From contig NZ_CP082966.1 in the NCBI RefSeq assembly GCF_019968605.1, forward strand, positions 1,041,001-1,105,000: DNA of 64,000 nucleotides. Direction: 5' to 3'. The translations under genes were made by a program, and so were the position numbers. The DNA comes from Polaribacter litorisediminis. GTDB taxonomy: Bacteria; Bacteroidota; Bacteroidia; Flavobacteriales; Flavobacteriaceae. A model generated the notes under the pieces. It was given only the letters and a program-made list of their open reading frames with translations. It searched no databases and was not told where the DNA came from. Below, piece after piece: positions 9,820 to 16,870 of the stretch. How positions within the stretch are numbered: the first letter of the stretch is position 1; each line of letters begins with the position of its first letter.

Positions 9820-10559
9820 TGAAAAAATCGAACTTCTTTTGGGTTGGTTTTGCAGACTTAATGTCTAGTTTGTTTTTTATTATTTTAATTCTATTCATTG
9901 TAACAGTTTTAATATTAGAAAATAAAATGAAGGAAAATATTGAAATTATTGCAAAGAGTGCAAAAGTTATTTCAGATAATAAAAAGATGATTGCTGAAAA
10001 TGATAAGTTAATAGCTAAGTTGAAGATTAAAGAAAAAGAATTAAACGTTGAAAACGACAGATTAAATAAATTATTAAAAATTGAAGAACAATTTAAACCT
10101 TTAGAAGATAATCCCAATTTTGTGTATTTAAACGATTGCAAAAAATTTGTAGCTAGTAAATTAATCGGAAAAGAAATATTTGAGCCAACAAAAACTGTTA
10201 TAAAATCGGAATTTCAAGAGATCACTTTAAAGGCTGGTAAATCATTAGAATCTTTCTTGGCTAAATTAAAAAAAGAAAACCCAAGCTTATCTTATCTTTT
10301 AGTAATTGAAGGTAATATGGCTAATAAATACGATAGATCAATAGATAAAGATAATCTTTGGGGGTATCAAAAAAGTTACCTCCGTGCATTAGCTGTTTAT
10401 CAGTTATGGCAAAGTAACTCAATTGATTTTCGAAAATATAATGTAGAAGTAATGATTTGTGGCAGCGGATTTAACGGTATTTGTAGAGATAGTGTTGAGG
10501 AAAATAATAAACGGTTTTCAATTCAAATATTACCCAAAACTGAAAACACGAATATCTAA
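9819..10559 (+). CDS. MotB/ZorB-like OmpA-domain protein 1
   Basis: A 246-residue protein with a single N-terminal membrane helix starting FFWVGFADLMSSLFF. Asp13 sits where MotB/TolR/ExbD proteins carry the proton-accepting aspartate. A Lys/Glu coiled coil follows (about 40-85), then an OmpA-like peptidoglycan-binding domain (about 120-240) with IEGNM, a conserved SYLRALAVY helix and a final NNKRFSIQI strand. It is translationally coupled to the MotA-like gene. By homology it would form the rotor/stator core with that protein and grip peptidoglycan when activated. It is longer than its neighbour at 10568, mainly in the coiled coil. Confidence 0.8.
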   Translation: MKKSNFFWVGFADLMSSLFFIILILFIVTVLILENKMKENIEIIAKSAKVISDNKKMIAENDKLIAKLKIKEKELNVENDRLNKLLKIEEQFKPLEDNPNFVYLNDCKKFVASKLIGKEIFEPTKTVIKSEFQEITLKAGKSLESFLAKLKKENPSLSYLLVIEGNMANKYDRSIDKDNLWGYQKSYLRALAVYQLWQSNSIDFRKYNVEVMICGSGFNGICRDSVEENNKRFSIQILPKTENTNI

Positions 10560-10567
10560 AATAAAGA

Positions 10568-11236
10568 ATGAAAAAGTCAGGTTTTTTTTGGGTAAGTTAT
10601 GCTGATTTAATGACGAGTCTTTTCTTTATAATGTTGGTATTATACGTGATTTCATTTGCGATACTACAAAGTAAACAAAGTACACTCGAGGCACAAGCAA
10701 ATCAGCTTAAAGAAATTAAAAATGTTCAAAAGGCCATAGAAAGTTTAGACACTACTTACTATCATTTCGACACTGAAAATAAAAGGTACAAATTAAATAT
10801 TGATGTTCGTTTCAAATCGAACAGTTCTAATATATTAGACATTCCAAATAATACTAGAAGAAGTCTTGGTAAAGCTGGGAAAAACTTATACGATAAAGTA
10901 AAAAGCATCATTGACACAAGTAAAACAATTGACTATTTATTAATCATTGAAGGAAACGCTCAAAGATCTAACAATAATTGGCTTAGAAATCCAAATATGG
11001 GATATGATTTAAGTTATAAAAGGGCTTTGTCTTTATTTAATTACTGGAAAAAAATAGGTGCAGATTTCAATAGCCTAGGGAGTCAATGTGAAGTAATCTT
11101 GGCGGGTAGTGGGTATTTTAGTCAATCCAGAGATGAAGAAAATGAAAATAATAACAGACGTTTTACCATTCAAGTTACTTCAAAAGTTGGTAAATTTTTA
11201 AACGAAATAGAAAAGCCTAAAAAAAAAGGAAATTAA
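10568..11236 (+). CDS. MotB/ZorB-like OmpA-domain protein 2
   Basis: A 222-residue paralogue of the previous gene, starting 8 nt after it. The N-terminal helix contains SYADLMTSLFF with Asp13 as the putative proton-binding residue. A short linker leads to an OmpA-like domain with IIEGNA, LSYKRALSL and a terminal NNNRRFTIQV strand containing the Asn and Arg typical of peptidoglycan-binding OmpA domains. Stator units normally contain two identical MotB-type subunits; two different genes in one operon suggest a heterodimer or two alternative stators. Sequence divergence between the two copies is considerable, so the duplication is old. Confidence 0.8.
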   Translation: MKKSGFFWVSYADLMTSLFFIMLVLYVISFAILQSKQSTLEAQANQLKEIKNVQKAIESLDTTYYHFDTENKRYKLNIDVRFKSNSSNILDIPNNTRRSLGKAGKNLYDKVKSIIDTSKTIDYLLIIEGNAQRSNNNWLRNPNMGYDLSYKRALSLFNYWKKIGADFNSLGSQCEVILAGSGYFSQSRDEENENNNRRFTIQVTSKVGKFLNEIEKPKKKGN

Positions 11237-11278
11237 TACCAGAAAAAAATCCTTCCTAGACAAAATATTTGATTAAGT

Positions 11279-12019
11279 ATGAGATATAAATTATTAATTG
11301 CAATACCTATAATAGTATTTGCTTTCTTTTTAAACTCCTGTAATAGTTGTTCTAGATCAGGAAGAGCAAAAATAATTGCAATGGCTAAAAAAGAAGCAAA
11401 TAAAAAAAATACAATTCCTGAACCAAATACCATTATTAAAGACATAGAGCCTAAAATTGTTAAAATTGAGGATATTGTAACTCCAAAAGAGAAAACAATT
11501 ATTAAAAAAGAACTTATCATAAATAAAATTCCACCTGCCGTGGGTAATTTAATACAAGTAGAGGGGCTCGTATTAAAAGAAGTATCAGAATTAAACATTA
11601 AACTAAATACGAGTGGTTCTCAAGTAGAACAAATTGTAGCGATGCAAAAGCATATTTTTAAAAACTGGCACTACATTTATGATCCAATTACAGGTAAAGA
11701 TACTTGGAGGTCAGCTGAAGCAACACTTTCATTAAAATATAAAGACCAATATTCAGGTGATTGTGATGATTTTGCAATTTTATTAGCGTCAGTAGCAAGA
11801 CAAATAGGGCTTAGATCAAGAATGGTTGGAGGCTTTGATGGTGATTATGGCCACGCTTTTGCTGAATTTTTAGTTCCCGAAAATGAAATGAAAAACGAAC
11901 TACTGTATGGTGCAGACTATAGAACTGATGCTTCTGGTAAATGGATAAGCCTTGATTGGTTCAAGGGTAATGACCACGATAGGTTTACTCATAATATTAA
12001 AATATTTGAAGATATATAA
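11279..12019 (+). CDS. Transglutaminase-like cysteine-protease-fold lipoprotein
   Basis: A 246-residue protein with a signal peptide ending in a lipobox (FLNSC, Cys15). The C-terminal half has a transglutaminase/papain-like core: YSGDCDDFA with Cys162, followed by a hydrophobic helix, then GDYGHAFAEF with His192, and a later Asp near SLDW. This is the Cys-His-Asp arrangement of bacterial transglutaminase-like hydrolases, which often act as peptidases or amidases. It would sit in the periplasm or on the outer membrane. It might process cell-wall peptides or an envelope component of the machine. It follows the MotB-like gene by 42 nt, the largest gap in the operon, so an internal start signal is possible. 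Confidence 0.75.
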   Translation: MRYKLLIAIPIIVFAFFLNSCNSCSRSGRAKIIAMAKKEANKKNTIPEPNTIIKDIEPKIVKIEDIVTPKEKTIIKKELIINKIPPAVGNLIQVEGLVLKEVSELNIKLNTSGSQVEQIVAMQKHIFKNWHYIYDPITGKDTWRSAEATLSLKYKDQYSGDCDDFAILLASVARQIGLRSRMVGGFDGDYGHAFAEFLVPENEMKNELLYGADYRTDASGKWISLDWFKGNDHDRFTHNIKIFEDI

Positions 12020-12035
12020 CCTCAAACCTTTTAGA

Positions 12036-12848
12036 ATGTCTGCAAAAAAAACCATGTCTTTTTTAATTATACTCTTGCTATTCATAGACTGTAGATCAAA
12101 ATCAGCACAAGCAAAATTACGAAGTAAAAATGCAGAGAAAAATAGTAGCATTACAACAAATAAAAAGAAAATATTATTGTATCCAACCTCTACTACAAAT
12201 CAGGTTATTACCCATAGTTATCTGACGTTGTCGTACAGCGAAAAAGATGAACAGCCAGAATGGGTATTCTATAAAATTTCAAATAAAAATTATAATAAAC
12301 AAGTAAAAAGGACTAACGATTATAGAGAAGATCCTTTTGTGAAAACAGAATCAGCTTCACCAAAAGATTATAAAGGCAGTGGTTATGATATGGGGCATTT
12401 AGCCCCAGCTCACGCAATGGCACACAATTATAACGCTATGAGTGAAAGTTTTTATTTAAGTAATATTTCTCCTCAAAAGGCTTCATTCAATCGAGGTATC
12501 TGGCGATCACTAGAAAGTAAAGTAGAATATTGGTCAAGTTTTAGAGATTCTATCTATGTCGTTACAGGGCCAATTTTAGACAACCCAATTGATCAAATAG
12601 GTGATAATAAAGTAAATGTGCCTAGAGCTTTTTATAAAACGCTAGTTAGTTTTAAAGATGACAAAGCAATGGGTATTGCATTCATCTTACCAAATGAAAA
12701 GTCTAGCAAGTCTATTTACACTTACGCGACATCTATTGATGAAGTAGAGAGAATTACAAATATTGATTTTTATTATAATTTAGATAGTTTAGTTCAGGAA
12801 AAAGTCGAAGCCAATAGAAATATCAAAAATTGGCTGTCAGTTAAATAA
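12036..12848 (+). CDS. DNA/RNA non-specific endonuclease (NUC1/NucA family), predicted lipoprotein
   Basis: A 270-residue protein from the ATG at 12036; an upstream in-frame ATG at 11952 would overlap the previous gene by 68 nt and place a non-signal sequence first, so I reject it. The N-terminus is a hydrophobic export signal ending in FIDC, a permissive lipobox. The nuclease core has DMGHLAPA, with His121 as the general base (the usual motif is DRGH, so Arg is replaced by Met), and SNISPQ...FNRGIW...LE, which supplies the metal-binding Asn. The family hydrolyses DNA and RNA with little specificity and is normally exported. In the operon context it could degrade DNA entering through the periplasm. 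It lies 16 nt after the transglutaminase-like gene. Confidence 0.85.
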   Translation: MSAKKTMSFLIILLLFIDCRSKSAQAKLRSKNAEKNSSITTNKKKILLYPTSTTNQVITHSYLTLSYSEKDEQPEWVFYKISNKNYNKQVKRTNDYREDPFVKTESASPKDYKGSGYDMGHLAPAHAMAHNYNAMSESFYLSNISPQKASFNRGIWRSLESKVEYWSSFRDSIYVVTGPILDNPIDQIGDNKVNVPRAFYKTLVSFKDDKAMGIAFILPNEKSSKSIYTYATSIDEVERITNIDFYYNLDSLVQEKVEANRNIKNWLSVK

Positions 12849-12861
12849 TAATTCCAATTGG

Positions 12862-13491
12862 ATGAACGAGCAATTTTTTTCAAATGTTATATTTATACTA
12901 ATAATAGGGATACTCTTATTCTTTATTGTTAAGTTTAAATTATCAGAGCGATCAAAAAAAAGAGCTAGAAAAAAACGTTTTGAAAGAGGTTTAAAGCTAG
13001 AAACAGCAGCAGAAGACTTTTTAAGAAAAAAGGGATTTAATATCCTATCTAGTCAAGAAATATATTTTCATAATTATCTAGTTAATGGTCATAAAAAGCA
13101 GAATAAATTAATAGTAGATTATATTACTGAAAAATCAGGAAAAAAATATATAATTGAAGTAAAATCAGGAAAAAAAGCAATTTCTTTAGATGATAAAAAC
13201 TCAAGAAGACAGCTTTTAGAATACGATTTAGTTATTGAAAACGATGGAGTGATCTTGTTAGACATGGAAAACGAAAACCTACAATTTGTGAATTTTCAGT
13301 CTAAAGAAGAACAACAAGAATATAAAATTAGGGAGATTATTATTCTAGTAGCTATTATTGGTATTGTCATTCCTTTTTGGAAAGTAAAAGGTCTTATTGC
13401 AGTAATCCTAATTATAATTTGGAAATTTCCCGTAAAAGCAAAAAAGGTTTTAAAGACATTTTATACCTTTAAATTTAGAAAAAACAAGTAA
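12862..13491 (+). CDS. Membrane-anchored PD-(D/E)XK nuclease-like protein
   Basis: A 209-residue protein. A membrane helix (about 7-26) is followed by a basic stretch, then a restriction-endonuclease-like fold: a helix with EDFLRKKGF, an NG turn, VDY with Asp86, and IIEVKSGKK with Glu99 and Lys101. This D-X12-EVK spacing is the catalytic signature of the PD-(D/E)XK superfamily, here closest in feel to YraN/UPF0102 or Mrr-like domains. A downstream RRQLLEY helix also fits. One or two further hydrophobic helices (about 152-182) precede a basic C-terminus. The nuclease domain should face the cytoplasm. It starts 13 nt after the NUC1-type gene and is the last gene of the operon. A second nuclease in another compartment suggests nucleic acid is the target of this system. 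Confidence 0.75.
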   Translation: MNEQFFSNVIFILIIGILLFFIVKFKLSERSKKRARKKRFERGLKLETAAEDFLRKKGFNILSSQEIYFHNYLVNGHKKQNKLIVDYITEKSGKKYIIEVKSGKKAISLDDKNSRRQLLEYDLVIENDGVILLDMENENLQFVNFQSKEEQQEYKIREIIILVAIIGIVIPFWKVKGLIAVILIIIWKFPVKAKKVLKTFYTFKFRKNK

Positions 13492-13499
13492 AACACCCA

Positions 13500-13658
13500 A
13501 CAATAAATGATAAAAAACTAACGAAATCTATTGATAATAAAATCCAAACCGAACAATAAGCTCTATCCAAATACCAACAACTAAAAGCAGGTTTACTGCA
13601 AGATTTGTTAACTGGTAAGGTTGAGGTAAAAGCAGATGAAGAAATTTTAAAAAAGTAA
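13500..13658 (+). pseudogene. hsdS: C-terminal remnant of type I restriction specificity subunit (hsdS)
   Basis: Read in frame from 13500, this stretch encodes the typical HsdS C-terminus: a helix KIQTEQ, an in-frame TAA at 13557-13559, then ALSKYQQLKAGLLQDLLTGK and a natural TAA at 13656-13658. The motif LKxGLLQDLLTGK is diagnostic of HsdS tails. The stop most simply arose from AAA to TAA. No upstream HsdS sequence is present; the envelope-machine operon ends at 13491, directly against it. This suggests the operon replaced most of a type I restriction-modification locus. Confidence 0.8.
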
Positions 13659-13662
13659 CGAT

Positions 13663-13923
13663 ATGAAAACAACAAATAACAAAGCCTACGACTTTATGGG
13701 TAAACTAGCGCTAGCACTAAAAAGTCAAGACATACAGATTACATTCGACGCCTTAAAGGTAATTTTGAAAGAAAAAGGAATGCGTTATTCAGAAGATAGC
13801 AACTTAGGTATTGGGCAATCCGTTTCTGCGGCTTACAAAGCATGGGCAAAAATTGATATAGTAGTGCATCATGCCATTGCAGATAGTTTTACATCAAGAG
13901 ATGGCAGCCATGCATGGGCATAA
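13663..13923 (+). CDS. Small conserved-looking protein next to the hsdS remnant
   Basis: An 86-residue soluble protein starting 4 nt after the hsdS remnant, a spacing that implies it was once co-transcribed with hsdS. It is mainly helical with one central motif, GIGQSVSAAYKAW, and ends DGSHAWA. There is no signal peptide or membrane segment. I do not recognise the family; the position suggests an accessory of the former type I restriction locus, now left without its partners. No neighbouring hsdM or hsdR is present in this window. Confidence 0.6.
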   Translation: MKTTNNKAYDFMGKLALALKSQDIQITFDALKVILKEKGMRYSEDSNLGIGQSVSAAYKAWAKIDIVVHHAIADSFTSRDGSHAWA

Positions 13924-14051
13924 ATGTTAGATTGTTTTAACTTTTATTCTTAGATATTTTAATTTAAATGAAAGTCATAAGTTTTGAAAAATTTATATAA
14001 TTTACCGTTTAAAAGTACTTTAGAATGTATAATTGATTAAATTTAGTATTT

Positions 14052-14602
14052 ATGAAAAAGATTATTTTGCTCTTGATATTCAGCGTTTTCTTTATAAATT
14101 GTAATTCAGATAGAGTGTATGATAAAAAAGGAAATGAAATTATAGATACCTTTAATAATGTTCCTGTTTATCTGCATCAAGGGAAAAATACTAGACATAA
14201 AGCTAGTGACGGATATAATTACGGTTTAGAATGGCAATGTGTAGAGTTTGTAAAAAGGTATTATTATGACCATCTAAATCATAAAATGCCAAATACTTTT
14301 GGGCATGCAAAAAACTTTTATATTAGAGGTTTAAAAGACGGACAAAAAAATGCAGCAAGAAATCTTACTCAATATTCTAACAAAAGTAAATCTCAACCAA
14401 GAGTAATGATCTAGTAATAATGGATGGGCATACTTTTAATAAATATGGTCATGTGGCGATTGTATCTAAAGTTAGTGACAATGAAATTGAAATTGTTCAG
14501 CAAAATTTGGGTAGAATGTCTAGAGCAACCTTTAAGTTGATTCACAAAAATGGAGTTTGGGAAATTGAAAATCATTTACTGTTAGGTTGGTTAAGAAAGT
14601 AA
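14052..14602 (+). pseudogene. CHAP-domain amidase/peptidase lipoprotein, frameshifted
   Basis: Two adjacent reading frames (14052-14414 and 14420-14602) form one CHAP-domain protein. The first has a lipoprotein signal (FFINC) and the catalytic Cys region WQCVEFVKRYYYD. The second carries the His region GHVAIVSKV and IEIVQQN, as in CHAP amidases. Inserting one A near 14402-14405 (GTAATGATC to GTAAATGATC) joins them as PRV-NDLVIMDGH, the expected strand before the His motif. The enzyme would cleave peptidoglycan or glutathionylspermidine-type amides. As sequenced the Cys and His halves are separated, so it is inactive unless the deletion is a sequencing error. Confidence 0.8.
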
Positions 14603-14776
14603 GTATTTATCCAAACTTTATAAAACTTGTAAATAGCTGTTTTTCTCTACTTTTTCAAGATTTTTAAATTCAGCGGAAAAATTAAATTGATTTTACTACA
14701 TTTATAAACATTTTAAAAAGAAAAAATAATAACAATTATAGGATTGTTATGCTTTATTAAAAGGAATTAACTGAAT

Positions 14777-15595
14777 ATGAGAATTTGTCCTAAGTGTGAT
14801 TCAAGAATGGAATTAAAACTTTCGAATAATATCGAAAAGATTGATAACAGAGGATACTATAAAGCAATAGTTTGGTTTTGTTCTGAAAATTCTATTTGTA
14901 ATTTAGCAAAAGAAACTTTTTTATATAGGGATATATCTGAAGATTGGTTATTAGATTTTTCATATGGAAGAAATTATCCATTTAATAGTTTAAAAATTAA
15001 AAATCCAAATGATTTTATATATGACGGAGAAAGGCATTTTGCCATTCATGGGAATTTTGACTACCAGCACTCATTTTCTAAGGAAGAAATAGAACAACTT
15101 GAAATTAAGCTTGGTTTTGAAAGTATGGATGATTTTATTTTTTGGGTTTGTACACAAAAGTTAGTAGTTGATCGCAGCGTTCATGGCAATATGCCTGCAG
15201 GAAGCCCATACTATTTTACTTTCCAAAACCTTATTCATGGATTAAATTCTATTAATAAAAACTTACTCATTTCAACAAGTAATAATAATGGTAGTATTAT
15301 TAAACGATCTATATTGCCATGGACTGAATTATTCCATAAAAGAAGAATGGAGGGGATTGAAAGACAGCTTGAAAGTGAGAGAAAAGATCTAGAAGTTGTT
15401 GAAAGAAAAGCTAAAAAAGCAACAGTAAATTTATTTAATGCAATTCGTAGAAATAATATTAAATCTATAAAATCACTTTTAAATAAAGGAGCCAGACCTG
15501 CTGAAATTAATGAATATGGTCTTAATAGTATTGATTATGCAAAATCTTTAAATCGGGTCGATATTATAGAAATAATAATGAATCATAAAGTCTGA
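14777..15595 (+). CDS. Zinc-ribbon and ankyrin-like repeat protein of unknown function
   Basis: A 272-residue soluble protein. The first 50 residues hold paired cysteines, CPKC and a later Cys...Cys (WFCSENSICN), consistent with a zinc ribbon. The middle (about 80-190) is unrecognised. A charged helix (about 195-215) leads to a C-terminal ankyrin-like unit: LFNAIRRNNIKSIKSLLNKGA, then a second helix pair ending DIIEIIMNH. Such modular proteins are common in mobile regions, but I cannot assign a function. It stands alone with 174 nt upstream and 89 nt downstream of non-coding DNA. Confidence 0.65.
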   Translation: MRICPKCDSRMELKLSNNIEKIDNRGYYKAIVWFCSENSICNLAKETFLYRDISEDWLLDFSYGRNYPFNSLKIKNPNDFIYDGERHFAIHGNFDYQHSFSKEEIEQLEIKLGFESMDDFIFWVCTQKLVVDRSVHGNMPAGSPYYFTFQNLIHGLNSINKNLLISTSNNNGSIIKRSILPWTELFHKRRMEGIERQLESERKDLEVVERKAKKATVNLFNAIRRNNIKSIKSLLNKGARPAEINEYGLNSIDYAKSLNRVDIIEIIMNHKV

Positions 15596-15684
15596 TTAAA
15601 AGAGAAATAACAAAGCACGACAATACCTGTGCTTAATACTCTTCGGGACAATGCGTATAGCCAAACCGTCGCCAATTAAATAAA

Positions 15685-16485
15685 ATGATGAAAGTAATTC
15701 ATATAGTCATAATTTCTAGCATGATATTATTAGTTAGTTGTAACAATAATAACCGCATTGCTGTTGAAAAATTAAATAAACAGATAGATAGTCTTAATTC
15801 AACTATTAGCTCCTTGAATTCTGAAATTGAAGATTTAGAAATAGAAAATCCTTTTGTGCGGAAATTGCAAACTGAAGCTTCAACTTGTTTGATTATACAG
15901 TTTGTACCCAAAGGTTTAGATATTAAACTCCATAGTGTAAGACCTTCCTTTAATGATTCAACATATTTTTGTGTTCCTGCCGCATTCACCTCTCCAGAAA
16001 CAACAATTGAAGGGGTTTTTATTGAAAATGGAAAAGTTGTAAATAAAGTCAAAAATAATGGAATTAATGGGTTTGTTATGTTTTCAAAAAATGAATGCAT
16101 CATCGACAAATTGGAAAATTTATCGGACAGTATAATGGCAACTTCAATATCTAAAAACCATAACCTATTTCAGCAGATTTTATTAGTGAATAATTCAAAT
16201 ATAGTTAAATGCGAATTATTTAAGGACAGAAAAAATACAAGAAGAGCGATTATAAAATATGGGAATGGTGCAATTTTTATTGCAGAAACTCACCGACCAG
16301 TGACTATTCTTGAATTTCAAAAAGCACTTGTTGAGATTGGGGTGAAAGATGCGTTATATTTAGATATGGGGTCTTGGAGCGAGGGGTGGTATAGGTCTTC
16401 TAGCTGTGAACGATTAAGAATAGGGGAATTATTTTCAAACACTAGTAAACAGACAAATTGGTTGACATTTGAAAGGAAAAAATAA
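15685..16485 (+). CDS. Lipoprotein with coiled coil and phosphodiester-glycosidase-like domain
   Basis: A 266-residue predicted lipoprotein (lipobox LLVSC, Cys19). A leucine/asparagine heptad coiled coil spans about 28-55. The rest contains strands and motifs reminiscent of the NAGPA/DUF2233 phosphodiester glycosidase fold: a central NGFVMFSKN strand and a C-terminal DALYLDMGSWSEGWY, where these enzymes have an A-x-x-L/N-D-G loop. The match is loose, so the enzymatic call is tentative. The protein would be surface or periplasmic. It is monocistronic, with the IS110-family element starting soon after its stop. Confidence 0.55.
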   Translation: MMKVIHIVIISSMILLVSCNNNNRIAVEKLNKQIDSLNSTISSLNSEIEDLEIENPFVRKLQTEASTCLIIQFVPKGLDIKLHSVRPSFNDSTYFCVPAAFTSPETTIEGVFIENGKVVNKVKNNGINGFVMFSKNECIIDKLENLSDSIMATSISKNHNLFQQILLVNNSNIVKCELFKDRKNTRRAIIKYGNGAIFIAETHRPVTILEFQKALVEIGVKDALYLDMGSWSEGWYRSSSCERLRIGELFSNTSKQTNWLTFERKK

Positions 16486-16680
16486 AAAGCGATAAAATTT
16501 TGTATAAATAATGTCAGGTAAGGTGCAAAATATCAAGGTTTATAGCCCATCCAAACAAGCATAGCGTTTTTGATAGGTAAGTGCCAAGCAGTCTGTCACT
16601 ACTAATATAATTTATCGTTGGCAGTAATCCTTTATAGACCCCAAGAAACTTCAGTACGTATGCTAACGTAAAAATCGTAA

Positions 16681-16800
16681 TTTAGTGCTTATTAACTTTA
16701 GCTCTTTGCAAGGCCGTTTTTCAAAGTGTTGCTGCTTTTTAGTAAGCACGAGCGCAATCCTGGTTGAAATGTTTGCCGTCAGTACATTGGCGATGCACTT
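16681..16800 (+). ncRNA. Candidate IS110 bridge RNA region
   Basis: Upstream of the IS110 transposase the DNA can fold into an 11-bp stem with one G-U pair (16685-16695 with 16739-16749) enclosing a smaller 5-bp stem (16704-16708 with 16722-16726), followed by a second short hairpin (16775-16777 with 16789-16791, extendable by a G-U and a U-A pair). Stem-internal-loop-stem elements in this position are the architecture of IS110 bridge RNAs, whose loops pair with target and donor DNA. The identity is inferred from position and folding by eye only. Confidence 0.45.
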
Positions 16801-16870
16801 GGTGTAATCCCGTTCAGAATAATTTATTTGCCTAAAGCACATTTCCTTAGAGCTTTTAAATTCTATAAAT

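Noticed and set aside
11952..12035. Upstream start for the NUC1-type nuclease
   Set aside because: It overlaps the transglutaminase-like gene and puts a non-signal sequence ahead of the lipoprotein signal.
344..13491. The operon as a canonical Zorya system
   Set aside because: No ZorC, ZorD or ZorE-like gene is present; only the MotA/MotB pair is shared.
16806..16816. Ten-base match (AATCCCGTTC) to the tRNA-Met T-arm, as a possible second attachment site
   Set aside because: The match is short, stops before the acceptor stem and is in the wrong orientation relative to 24744; likely chance.
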